From assembly GCA_965232405.1 (NCBI GenBank), contig OZ246966.1, positions 2,480,001-2,544,000 on the forward strand: 64,000 nucleotides of DNA. The letters run 5' to 3'. Under the pieces are notes generated by a model, which was not told where the DNA came from, ran no database searches, and saw only the letters and a program-made list of their open reading frames with translations. Origin of the DNA: RCIO01 sp965232405 (GTDB taxonomy: Bacteria; Pseudomonadota; Alphaproteobacteria; Rhizobiales; Rhizobiaceae). Made by a program: the position numbers and the translations under genes. Position 1 is the first letter of the stretch. Each line of letters begins with the position of its first letter. Positions 1-8,638 of this stretch are shown here, in pieces.

Positions 1-1
1 G

Positions 2-502
2 CTCGCCCGCGCGGGCTCCAAGAAGCGCCCTTACTACCACGTGGTGATTGCCGATGTGCGCAGCCCGCGCGACGGCCGCTTTATCGAGCAGGTCGGTTCG
101 TGGAACCCGATGCTGCCCAAGGATGGCGAGCGCGTGAAGCTCAACGAAGAGCGCATCAAGCACTGGCTGTCCAACGGCGCCGTGCCGACCGACCGCGTGC
201 TGCGCTTCCTCGACGAAGCCGGCATTGCCAAGCGCCCGTCGCGCAACAATCCGGAGAAGGCACAGCCCGGCAAGAAGGCGCAGGAGCGCCTGGAGGCCGC
301 CAAACAGGCTGAGGAAGACGCCAAGGCGAAGGCCGACGAAGAGGCAGCCGCCGCTGCCGAGGCTCCCGCGGAAGAAGCCGCCGCTGAAGCACCTGCAGAG
401 GAAGCTGTAGCCGAGGCTCCTGCGGAAGAGGCGGCAGCGGAAGAGGCTCCTGCCGAGGAAGCCCCCGCCGAAGAAGAGAAGAAGGAAGAGGCCGCTTCCT
501 AA
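2..502 (+). CDS. rpsP: 30S ribosomal protein S16, 5'-truncated by window edge
   Basis: Small-subunit ribosomal protein S16. The first readable codons give LARAGSKKRPYYHVV, the conserved S16 N-terminus, so only about five residues lie outside the window. The GTG at 41 is internal and is not the start. The globular part ends near base 300. After it come about 65 residues of Ala/Glu/Pro-rich low-complexity sequence (repeated AEAPAEE-type blocks), a tail commonly seen on alphaproteobacterial S16 and probably disordered. The stop TAA is at 500-502 and a strong terminator follows at once, so rimM/trmD, the usual next genes of the S16 operon, are not downstream here. Confidence 0.97.
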   Translation, partial: LARAGSKKRPYYHVVIADVRSPRDGRFIEQVGSWNPMLPKDGERVKLNEERIKHWLSNGAVPTDRVLRFLDEAGIAKRPSRNNPEKAQPGKKAQERLEAAKQAEEDAKAKADEEAAAAAEAPAEEAAAEAPAEEAVAEAPAEEAAAEEAPAEEAPAEEEKKEEAAS

Positions 503-529
503 GCTGCCTCTCCATTTCCAATACGAGAA

Positions 530-552
530 AGCGGGCTTCGGCCCGCTTTTTT
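530..552 (+). terminator. Rho-independent terminator of rpsP
   Basis: A perfect GC-rich hairpin, AGCGGGC / TTCG tetraloop / GCCCGCT, is followed by a run of six T. It starts 28 bp after the rpsP stop codon and separates rpsP from the oxidoreductase gene at 800. The 247 bp between this terminator and 800 hold no convincing gene. Confidence 0.93.
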
Positions 553-799
553 GTTGCCCGGATGAAGGCCGGCAGAGCCTCATGCGCAACAATCAGCTCT
601 GTGCGTCGGGCCGTCATGAAAGGTTCATGCATCGCACCGCCAATGTGATTTCACTTGTTGCTGATTGTGCGATGTACCTGTTTTTATTTGACGCGAAGGC
701 AATCTGCGGGGGACACTGGCAGTCCGGATGCCGCATTGGCTGCCAGGCATGTTAATGAAGTTCGCGGCGAATTCGGCCTGACCGCCCGGGAAACAGAGC

Positions 800-3700
800 A
801 TGACACTTCACGACGTTTCGCTGGACGACAAGTTCGACCTCTCAAAGGATCGGATTTTCGTTTCCGGAGCGCAGGCGATCGTACGTATGCTTTTGATGCA
901 GCGCGAGCGCGACCGGCTGGCCGGGCTGAACACAGCCGGCTTCGTTTCGGGTTATCGCGGCTCGCCTCTCGGTGGTCTCGACCTGCAATTGTGGAAAGCC
1001 CGCAAGCAGCTCGAACAATCGAACATCGTCTTCCAGCCGGGTCTCAACGAAGAACTGGCTGCGACCGCCTGCTGGGGCTCACAGCAGACAGAATTGCTGG
1101 GCGAGGGCAAGCATGACGGTGTCTTCGCGCTTTGGTACGGCAAGGGGCCGGGCGTCGACCGCTCTGGTGATGTGTTCCGCCACGCCAACCTTGCCGGATC
1201 GTCGAAACATGGTGGCGCGCTGGCGCTGATGGGCGACGATCACATGGCCGAGTCTTCGACCGTGGCCCATGCGACCGAGTTCCTGTTTGTCGATACGATG
1301 GTTCCGATCCTGAACCCCGCAGGCGTGCAGGAATTGATCGACTATGGCCTCTATGGCTATGCGTTGTCGCGTTTCGCCGGCACCTGGGCGGCGGTCAAAT
1401 GCGTGAAGGACAATGTGGAGTCGACGGCGTCCGTCGATGCCTCGATCGAGCGGGTACAGATCGAACTGCCCGAATTCGAGATGCCGCCGGGCGGCCTCAA
1501 CGTTCGTCACGAAATCGACCAGCTCGGCCAGGAGGCGCGGCTGCACGAATATAAGCGTGCCGCAGCTGCCGCTTTCATCCGCGCCAACAAGCTCAACCGC
1601 ATCATCTATTCGGGCGGCAAGGATGCCCGCATCGGCATCATCACCGTTGGCAAGTCTTATCTCGATACGAGGCAGGCGCTCGACGATCTCGGCATCGACG
1701 AGGAACGCGCGAAGCAGATCGGGCTGAGGCTGTTCAAGGTCGCTGCGCCCTGGCCTCTGGACTATCAGCACATCAAGGAATTTTCCGACGGGCTGGAACT
1801 CGTCATCGTTGTCGAAGAGAAGCGATCACTGCTGGAAGTGCAGATGCGTGAGCACCTCTACGGAACCGCAAATCAGCCCGTGATTGTCGGCAAGAAGGAC
1901 GAGCGCGACGAATGGCTGTTCCCGGCCAAGGGTGCGCTCGATCCCAACGAGATCGCGATTGCGCTGGGCGAGCGCATTCTGAAAACGGTTGGACAGGTTG
2001 GCGATCTCGCGGACCGTGTCAGCCGTATGCGCCAATATCAGGCGATGCTGGCCGAGACGCAGGATGTCGGCTCGCGCACTCCTTATTTCTGCTCCGGCTG
2101 CCCACACAATTCATCCACCAATGTACCGGAAGGTTCGATCGCCGGCGCCGGCATCGGCTGTCATTTCATGGCCATGTGGATGGATCGCTCGACGGTCGGC
2201 TTTACTGCGATGGGCGGCGAGGGCGCGCAGTGGGTGGGGCAGGCGCCATTCTCCAAACGCGAGCACTTCTTCCAGAATCTCGGCGACGGCACCTACAACC
2301 ATTCGGGCTCGCTGGCGATCCGCTTCGCAATCGCGTCCGGCGCCAACATGACCTACAAGATCCTCTACAACGACGCGGTCGCCATGACCGGCGGTCAGCC
2401 GCATGAGGGCGGCATCACCGTCGACATGATTGCCGACCAGGTACGTGCAGAGGGCGTGCAGCGTATCGCCGTCGTTAGCGACGAGCCTGAAAAATACAAA
2501 GGCAATGTCACGTTCCCGAGCGGTGCAACCGTTCATCACCGCGATGACATGGACGCCGTGCAGCGCGACCTGCGCGAGGAAAAGGGCGTCTCGGTTCTGC
2601 TCTACGATCAGACCTGTGCTGCGGAAAAACGCCGCCGGCGCAAGCGCGGCACATTTCCTGATCCCGACCAGCGCGTCATCATCAACGAACTGGTCTGCGA
2701 AGGCTGCGGCGACTGCGGCGTGAAATCGAACTGCGTTTCGGTGCAGCCGGTCGAGACCGAATTCGGTCGCAAGCGGCGCATCGACCAGTCGAGCTGCAAC
2801 AAGGATTTTTCCTGCGTCAATGGCTTCTGCCCAAGCTTCGTGACCGTGCATGGCGCAAAGCTCAAAAAGTCGGAGGGCATTGCCGGCGAGGCCGATCCGC
2901 TTGAGGGCGTGCCGGAGCCTGTCGTGTTCGAGCTTGGCGAGCAGGGGTGGGCGACCATCATCGACGGCATCGGCGGCACCGGTGTTGTCACCATCGGCGC
3001 TATCATCGGTATGGCGGCGCATCTGGAAGGCAAGGGCAGTGGCCTGATCGATATGGCCGGCCTCGCCCAGAAGGGCGGTGCGGTCTACAGCCACATGCGC
3101 GTCGCGCGTTCGCCCGAGGAGATCAGCGCAATCCGCGTTTCGGCCGGCAAGGCGGACCTCATTCTGGGTTGCGACCTCGTCGTTTCCGGTTCGCGCAAAG
3201 TGCTGTCGGCTGCGCGCACAGGCGAAACGCTTTTTGTTGCCAACACAGCAGAGGTGATGCCCGGCGACTTCACCCGCTCGGCCGATTTTTCGCTGCCGAG
3301 CGAGCGTATCCGCCGCGCCATCCGCAAGGCGGTCGGCGACGACAGTGCAGTGTTCTTCGACGCGACGCAGGCCGCCTCAAGGCTGTTCGGCAATTCGATT
3401 GGCGCAAATATGTTCATGCTCGGCATCGCAAGCCAGCGCGGCGGTTTGCCGGTGTCGCCCGAAGCAGTGGAACGCGCGATCGAACTCAACGGCCAGGCGG
3501 TGGCCATGAATATCTCCGCCTTCCGCTGGGGCCGGCGCGCCGCGCACGATCCGGCCCATGTCAGGTCGCTGGTCGAAAAGGCCGGCAGCCACGCGGAAGA
3601 ACCCAGGGCCGAAACGCTGGACGACATCATCGAAAAGCGGGCCGAATTTCTCGTCGCCTATCAGGATGCCTCCTATGCGGAGCGCTACCGCTCGGGAGTG

Positions 3701-4276
3701 GCAGCTGTTCGGGCGGCCGAGGAGAGGGCGTCGCCCGGTTCAACCGCGATCACGGAAGCGGCAGCCCGCGGCCTGTTCAAGCTGATGGCGATCAAGGACG
3801 AATACGAGGTTGCCCGCCTCTACACCGACGGATCATTTGAGAAGCAGCTGAAGTCGGAATTTGCCGGTTACGACCGGCTGGAGTTTCACCTCGCGCCACC
3901 GATCATGGGCCGCAAGGATGCCGCCGGTCATCCGCGCAAATCCAAATTCGGTCCGCGGATGATGACCGGTTTCCGCCTGTTGGCGCGCCTGAAAGGCTTG
4001 CGTGGAACGGTCTTCGACATATTCGGACATTCCGAAGAGCGCCGCATGGAGCGGAAACTTCTTGCCGAATACGAGAAAGATCTAACGCTGATTGCCCGTG
4101 ATCTGACACCGGACCGGACAGAGGCGGCCGCGGCGCTTGCTTCGATACCGCAGATCGTGCGTGGCTTCGGCCATGTCAAAGCCGCCAGTGCGGCAAGGGC
4201 GGCAGAGGAGCGCGGAAGGATGATAACGCGCTTCCGGAATGCTGTTGCCGAACCCGAACTGGAAGCTGCGGAATAG
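800..4276 (+). CDS. Indolepyruvate ferredoxin oxidoreductase, fused single-chain type
   Basis: Thiamine-pyrophosphate and Fe-S enzyme that oxidatively decarboxylates aryl-pyruvates (transaminated Trp/Phe/Tyr) to acyl-CoA, with ferredoxin as acceptor. At 1158 residues it is the long bacterial fusion of the alpha and gamma parts. Visible in order: an N-terminal TPP/pyrimidine-type domain beginning VSGAQAIVRMLL; a TPP-binding region from about residue 430 (CSGCPHNSSTNVPEG, then GIGCHFMAMW); a Cys-rich cluster region at about 632-680 (CEGCGDCG, then SCNKDFSCVNGFCPS); and a gamma-type domain from about 720 (GIGGTGVVTIGAI). The C-terminal 200 residues are the helical region typical of this family. 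The ATG at 800 was chosen because the similarity starts there; the ribosome-binding site is weak. It stands alone between rpsP and the GGDEF-EAL gene. The in vivo substrate is inferred from the family only. Confidence 0.93.
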   Translation: MTLHDVSLDDKFDLSKDRIFVSGAQAIVRMLLMQRERDRLAGLNTAGFVSGYRGSPLGGLDLQLWKARKQLEQSNIVFQPGLNEELAATACWGSQQTELLGEGKHDGVFALWYGKGPGVDRSGDVFRHANLAGSSKHGGALALMGDDHMAESSTVAHATEFLFVDTMVPILNPAGVQELIDYGLYGYALSRFAGTWAAVKCVKDNVESTASVDASIERVQIELPEFEMPPGGLNVRHEIDQLGQEARLHEYKRAAAAAFIRANKLNRIIYSGGKDARIGIITVGKSYLDTRQALDDLGIDEERAKQIGLRLFKVAAPWPLDYQHIKEFSDGLELVIVVEEKRSLLEVQMREHLYGTANQPVIVGKKDERDEWLFPAKGALDPNEIAIALGERILKTVGQVGDLADRVSRMRQYQAMLAETQDVGSRTPYFCSGCPHNSSTNVPEGSIAGAGIGCHFMAMWMDRSTVGFTAMGGEGAQWVGQAPFSKREHFFQNLGDGTYNHSGSLAIRFAIASGANMTYKILYNDAVAMTGGQPHEGGITVDMIADQVRAEGVQRIAVVSDEPEKYKGNVTFPSGATVHHRDDMDAVQRDLREEKGVSVLLYDQTCAAEKRRRRKRGTFPDPDQRVIINELVCEGCGDCGVKSNCVSVQPVETEFGRKRRIDQSSCNKDFSCVNGFCPSFVTVHGAKLKKSEGIAGEADPLEGVPEPVVFELGEQGWATIIDGIGGTGVVTIGAIIGMAAHLEGKGSGLIDMAGLAQKGGAVYSHMRVARSPEEISAIRVSAGKADLILGCDLVVSGSRKVLSAARTGETLFVANTAEVMPGDFTRSADFSLPSERIRRAIRKAVGDDSAVFFDATQAASRLFGNSIGANMFMLGIASQRGGLPVSPEAVERAIELNGQAVAMNISAFRWGRRAAHDPAHVRSLVEKAGSHAEEPRAETLDDIIEKRAEFLVAYQDASYAERYRSGVAAVRAAEERASPGSTAITEAAARGLFKLMAIKDEYEVARLYTDGSFEKQLKSEFAGYDRLEFHLAPPIMGRKDAAGHPRKSKFGPRMMTGFRLLARLKGLRGTVFDIFGHSEERRMERKLLAEYEKDLTLIARDLTPDRTEAAAALASIPQIVRGFGHVKAASAARAAEERGRMITRFRNAVAEPELEAAE

Positions 4277-4315
4277 ACTTCCGCGAATCCCTCCAAATCT
4301 TTCGAAATCCTGCCA

Positions 4316-4339
4316 AAAAACCTGTTACGTAAGGTTTTT
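4316..4339 (+). terminator. Possible AT-rich terminator after the oxidoreductase
   Basis: AAAAACC and GGTTTTT form a 7-bp arm pair around a 10-base loop, 40 bp past the stop at 4276. It resembles an A-rich/T-rich intrinsic terminator, but the stem is short on GC. It could equally be part of the promoter region of the next gene. Confidence 0.35.
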
Positions 4340-4385
4340 CTTAATGCGCAGATGCCATCTATGTCCTGCCGAGGTGGATTCGTGC

Positions 4386-6716
4386 ATGGCAAGTGGAAGA
4401 AATAGCAACATCCCAGCAGATGTTTATGTGCAGTTCGTGCGGTCGTTGTTCGACAACCACCACGTGCTGCTCATCGGCACGGCATGCCATGCGATTGCAG
4501 CCGCGATGGTCTACGTGCATGGCGGCGATCCCGTCTATACGGTTCTGGCCGGACTTCTGCTTCTTGTCGGCACCTGGCGCTATCTGGGCATGGTGCGGTT
4601 TCACCGCGGCCCTGGCATTGCCGACGAAGAGTCCGCGCGGCGCTGGGAAAACGAATACATCATCAAGGGCAGCATACAGGGCCTTGCCCTGGGCGCTTTC
4701 TGTTTCACCGCGATCTATCTGAGACCCGATTCCTTCGGCGAAGTTGCCGCGATTTCGGTGACGCTGGGGTCTATTGTCACCGTTGTCGGGCGCAACTACG
4801 GCTCGCCGCGCATGGTGTCGATTTTTGCGCTGACATTTGTCGGCCCGATCGCGCTCGGCCTGATGCTGCGCCTCGACGTGCCGCATTTTGTTCTCGGCCT
4901 GCTGATCGTGCCGTTCATGGTGGTGATCAAGTCCAGCGCGGACAACGTTCGAAATGTGCTGTTTTCAGCGGTTATCGGCCACCGACAGGCGCGCAAGCTG
5001 GCGCTGCGCTTCGACCGCGCACTCAACACGATGTCGCACGGCCTGATCATGCTCAGCCCCGAAGGGCAGGTGATTGTCGCCAACTCCGAGGCAGCCAAGG
5101 TGCTCAGGATCGACGATCCGGACCGCCTGCTCGGTCGTTCGCTGCACGCGATTCTGATGCGCGGCGTCGCGGGCGGCCTGCTGTCGCAGCGGGACGCCCG
5201 CTATGTCGAGACCCAGCTTACAAGAGCGCTGGGCGAGGACCGCGACCGCAAGCTGCATATCAGGACCGGGGACGGCCGGCATTTCGAACTGTCGGCGCGC
5301 TCCGGCAACGAGGAACTCGGTGTTGTCACCTTCGAGGAAATCACGGCCCGTGTGGAAGCCGAAGAGCGCATCCGGCACATGGCGCGCTATGATTCACTCA
5401 CCGATCTGCCCAATCGCGGCTATTTCCACGAACTGGTTGCCGAGCACATCGCTGGCGGCGATCCGGAGCGCCAATGCGCGCTTGCGGTGTTCGACCTCGA
5501 CGATTTCAAGAGCATCAACGACACGCTGGGACACCCTGTCGGCGACGGGCTGATACTTGCAGTCGGTGAAAAACTGTCGGCAGCGACTTCGGAAGACGTC
5601 ATCGTCAGCCGCTTTGGCGGCGACGAGTTCATGCTGTTCTTCAACTCCGTCGGCAGCGAGGAAGAACTCACGGTTCAGCTCGATCAGATTTTCGAAAGCC
5701 TGAGCGGATATGTCGATGTCTCCGGTCACGCCCTGCGCGTTCAGCTGAGCGCCGGCGCGGTCCTTTCGACTGTCGGCTCGACCGAAGTTGACGATATGAC
5801 CGTCAAGGCCGATCTGGCCCTCTACAAGGCCAAGGAATCCGGCAAGAACGGCTGGCGGCTGTTCGAGGCGAAGATGAACGCCGCGTTCCGCAATCGCCAG
5901 ATGATGAAATCGGACCTGCGCAGCGCGGTCGAGTCGCGCAGTCTGCGCGTGGTTTACCAGCCGATCGTCTCCATGGACACGATGCGCATTGCCAGCTGCG
6001 AGGCATTGTGTCGTTGGGATCACCCTGAACTCGGACCCGTATCACCGGCGATCTTCATTCCGCTGGCGGAGGAGATGGGAATCATCTCCGACATCAGCGA
6101 ACTCGTGCTGGAGCAGGCCACAAGCGAATGCATGAAGTGGCCCAACGACATCTGCGTCTCGGTGAACCTTTCGGCGAAAGATTTCCACAGCGACGAAGTG
6201 GTGAACAAGGTTCGGACCGCCCTGGAACGCTCCGGTCTGCCGCCGCACCGACTTGAGGTCGAGGTCACGGAGACGGCACTGCTCGACGACAAGTCGTCCA
6301 CGGGCAAATTCCTTTCCGAGATCAAGTCTCTGGGCGTGAACATTGCGCTGGACGATTTCGGTACCGGCTATTCCAGCCTGAGCTATCTGCACACGCTGCC
6401 GCTGGACAAGATCAAGATCGATCGCAGCTTCCTGCTCGACATCACGCATAACGCCCGCTCGCTCGAACTCCTCAAGGGCGTTGTCGGCCTGTCGCGAGGC
6501 ATAGGCCTTCAGGTGACGATGGAAGGCGTGGAGACTTTCGAGCAGCTCAAGATCCTGTCGTCGACGGTCAAGCCCGACCTCGTGCAGGGTTTCCTTTTCG
6601 GGTCGGCGCTGACAGCTTCTGGCATCGAGACCATATCGACCCAGTCCTGGCCGTCCGTGGCTGAGCTCGGCAAGGGCAAGGTCGCCTCAGGGCACCTCGC
6701 TGCCGTCAAGAACTAA
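4386..6716 (+). CDS. Membrane-anchored PAS-like GGDEF-EAL c-di-GMP enzyme
   Basis: Putative bifunctional enzyme of cyclic-di-GMP turnover. About 776 residues. The N-terminal 200 residues hold five or so hydrophobic membrane segments, followed by a PAS-like sensor region (about 215-325). The GGDEF domain has an intact RFGGDEF motif at about 411. No RxxD inhibitory site is seen five residues before it. The EAL domain has the EAL motif at about 539, DDFGTGYSS at about 656 and MEGVET further on, so both active sites look complete. An open frame extends upstream to 4239, but that overlaps the previous gene. ATG 4386 has GAGGTGG about ten bases before it; ATG 4344 is the alternative. Which activity dominates cannot be told from sequence. 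Confidence 0.92.
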   Translation: MASGRNSNIPADVYVQFVRSLFDNHHVLLIGTACHAIAAAMVYVHGGDPVYTVLAGLLLLVGTWRYLGMVRFHRGPGIADEESARRWENEYIIKGSIQGLALGAFCFTAIYLRPDSFGEVAAISVTLGSIVTVVGRNYGSPRMVSIFALTFVGPIALGLMLRLDVPHFVLGLLIVPFMVVIKSSADNVRNVLFSAVIGHRQARKLALRFDRALNTMSHGLIMLSPEGQVIVANSEAAKVLRIDDPDRLLGRSLHAILMRGVAGGLLSQRDARYVETQLTRALGEDRDRKLHIRTGDGRHFELSARSGNEELGVVTFEEITARVEAEERIRHMARYDSLTDLPNRGYFHELVAEHIAGGDPERQCALAVFDLDDFKSINDTLGHPVGDGLILAVGEKLSAATSEDVIVSRFGGDEFMLFFNSVGSEEELTVQLDQIFESLSGYVDVSGHALRVQLSAGAVLSTVGSTEVDDMTVKADLALYKAKESGKNGWRLFEAKMNAAFRNRQMMKSDLRSAVESRSLRVVYQPIVSMDTMRIASCEALCRWDHPELGPVSPAIFIPLAEEMGIISDISELVLEQATSECMKWPNDICVSVNLSAKDFHSDEVVNKVRTALERSGLPPHRLEVEVTETALLDDKSSTGKFLSEIKSLGVNIALDDFGTGYSSLSYLHTLPLDKIKIDRSFLLDITHNARSLELLKGVVGLSRGIGLQVTMEGVETFEQLKILSSTVKPDLVQGFLFGSALTASGIETISTQSWPSVAELGKGKVASGHLAAVKN

Positions 6717-6888
6717 CCCAGCGTAAGTTTCAGTCCGAAGGCGCGCTTCTTGGCGATGCGCAGTATCGATATTCGCGCGCCGCTGTTAAGGTTAACGGGA
6801 ACTTAATGAATCTTCGGCGATTTTTCGTTTCTTTGAATTGTTAACTTGTAGTAACCTTTCTCTCGTGGCGGACTGCGAGGGTGAGTTT

Positions 6889-7662
6889 ATGAGTAAGAGT
6901 GCAGCGTTTCGGCATGTCAGCGACGGTGCCAGGGAAGAAGCCAGCACGGCTTCGCCCTTTGTGCGCAACGTGCTGAACCTTCTCGAACAGATCGAGTACC
7001 GGCACCTGGACAGGGGCGAGGACTTCGAGGACGTGTGCCGTCTTCGGTACAATTCCTATGTTCAGTCCGGGATGATGAGTCCGAACGCAGCGCGCGCGGT
7101 GCGGGACAGTTTCGACGAACTGCCCAACAGCTTCGTCTTCGGCATCTACTACGATGGACATCTGGTCAGCACGATCAGGCTGCACCACGTGACGGATCGC
7201 TTTCCGTTGTCGCCCAGCACCGACGTGTTTGCCAAGGAACTCATGCCGCGCGTTGCCGCGGGCGAGAGCTTCATCGATCCGAGCCGTTTCGCGGCCGACA
7301 TGGAATGGTCGAGTTCGCTGCGTGTTATTCCCTATCTCACGTTGAGGCTGGCCGTGCTTGCCTGCAAGCACTTCAATCCGACCTTCTGCCTGACGGCGGT
7401 CAAGGAAGACCACGCTTCGTTCTACCGGCGCATTTTCCGGTCGGAGGAAGCAGCAGAGCCGCGTACATATCCCGGCCTCATCGTGCCGGTGCATCTCTAC
7501 GAATCCAGGTGCTCCGACAATATGGAAGACACGATCGAACGGTTCCCGTTCTTCCGTTCCACCGAGTTCGAACGGCGCATGCTGTTCGAGCGTCCGATGG
7601 GTGGCGAGCTTGCACCGCTTACGGTGCTGCCGACGGCGAAATACTGGAAAGAAGCCGCCTGA
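6889..7662 (+). CDS. FeeM/autoinducer-synthase-like N-acyltransferase
   Basis: Protein of 257 residues with the fold pattern of the N-acyl amino acid synthase FeeM / LuxI-like acyltransferase group (GNAT superfamily). Typical landmarks are RYNSYV early, FGIYYDGHLVSTIRLHHV in the middle, then ESFIDPSRFAAD, where LuxI-type enzymes carry the conserved E and R residues. Such enzymes join an acyl chain from acyl-ACP to an amino acid or homoserine lactone. ATG 6889 was chosen because GAGGGTGAG sits eight bases upstream; the open frame begins at 6838 without such a site. No luxR-type regulator is adjacent. A GGDEF-EAL gene precedes it and a Crp/Fnr regulator follows 94 bp later. The product made is unknown. 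Confidence 0.8.
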   Translation: MSKSAAFRHVSDGAREEASTASPFVRNVLNLLEQIEYRHLDRGEDFEDVCRLRYNSYVQSGMMSPNAARAVRDSFDELPNSFVFGIYYDGHLVSTIRLHHVTDRFPLSPSTDVFAKELMPRVAAGESFIDPSRFAADMEWSSSLRVIPYLTLRLAVLACKHFNPTFCLTAVKEDHASFYRRIFRSEEAAEPRTYPGLIVPVHLYESRCSDNMEDTIERFPFFRSTEFERRMLFERPMGGELAPLTVLPTAKYWKEAA

Positions 7663-7756
7663 CACGTTCGGTCGCCGGCAAGGCCTGCTTGCCACGCGCG
7701 GTTGAGGTGTCCATAAGCGGGTTCATGCGTCAATCGGGCAGCAACTGCGGAAGCTG

Positions 7757-8431
7757 ATGGGAGCCAGAGACGAAGTCGTTCGTTCGGCTGTCTGGGCCGC
7801 TGAACTTACTGCGGAGGAGCTGGAGCGCGCCTGCAAAGGCGTTGTAGACCGCAGCTTCGCCAAGGGCGGCTACATCTGCCATCGCGGCGACCGGCTGGAC
7901 TACTGGACAGGGGTTGGCTCCGGCCTCGTCAAGATCAGCACGATCTCGCGCACCGGCAAGGCGATGACCTTTGCCGGCGTCGGAACCGGCGGCTGGTTTG
8001 GTGAAGGATCGCTGATCAAGGACGAGCCACGGCAATACGACCTGGTGGCCATTCGCGATACGCGGCTGGCAATGATGCCGCGATCGTCCTTCATGTGGCT
8101 GTTCGAAAATTCGACCGGGTTCAACCGGTTCCTGGTTCGCCAGCTCAACGAGCGCATGGGCCAGTTCATAGCCACGATCGAGCAAGACCGTATTCTCGGG
8201 CCCAAGGAGCGCGTGGCGCGCAATCTCGGCTGGCTGTTCAATCGCGTGCTTTACCCGGGAACGCGCAGCGAGATCGAGATCACCCAGGAAGAGCTGGCGC
8301 TGCTGGCGGCGGTATCCCGACCGCTGGTCAACAGGGCGTTGCAGGAACTGGAAGCGGAGGGCCTTATCAGGCTCGGCCGCAGCGCCATCACCGTTTTCGA
8401 TCGAGACAAGCTGGCGCGCTACGACGCATAG
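7757..8431 (+). CDS. Crp/Fnr-family transcriptional regulator
   Basis: DNA-binding regulator of 224 residues. The N-terminal half is a cyclic-nucleotide-binding-type beta barrel (GGYICHRGDRLDYWTGV, then GGWFGEGSL). The C-terminal winged helix-turn-helix reads ITQEELALLAAVSRPLVNR followed by ALQELEAEGLI. No N-terminal Cys cluster is present, so it is not an Fe-S oxygen sensor of the Fnr type. The R/E pattern of the cAMP pocket is not clearly conserved, and the ligand is unknown. It may control its neighbours (the FeeM-like gene upstream or the ligase/ABC operon starting 207 bp downstream), but no operator could be assigned. Confidence 0.9.
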   Translation: MGARDEVVRSAVWAAELTAEELERACKGVVDRSFAKGGYICHRGDRLDYWTGVGSGLVKISTISRTGKAMTFAGVGTGGWFGEGSLIKDEPRQYDLVAIRDTRLAMMPRSSFMWLFENSTGFNRFLVRQLNERMGQFIATIEQDRILGPKERVARNLGWLFNRVLYPGTRSEIEITQEELALLAAVSRPLVNRALQELEAEGLIRLGRSAITVFDRDKLARYDA

Positions 8432-8638
8432 CGCGGGTCATACGTCAGTGATGGGGGAAGCCGCGCGGACAAACACGAGCGCCCATCTAAGAGACAATCT
8501 GGCCCGCTGTCTGTCAAGCGGCCAGTTGAACAATGCTCCGTTTCGTGAAAACTTGGCGACAACAACAAGAATTTTCCGGCCGCCTTCCGGGGCAGGGATG
8601 GGAATTGCGGGCCACGGTCCGCTGGGAGGAACAAGGCA

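Noticed and set aside
41..43. GTG as start codon of rpsP
   Set aside because: The S16 N-terminus (LARAGSKKRPYYH) continues in frame upstream to the window edge, so the GTG is an internal Val codon.
320..499. Short GAAGAGGC-type direct repeats resembling an array
   Set aside because: They are Ala/Glu codon repeats of the S16 tail, with no spacers, and not CRISPR.
6717..6888. Search for a lux-box-like dyad upstream of the FeeM-like gene
   Set aside because: Only short AT-rich partial dyads (GTTAAC and GTAAC) were seen; none matches known lux or tra boxes.
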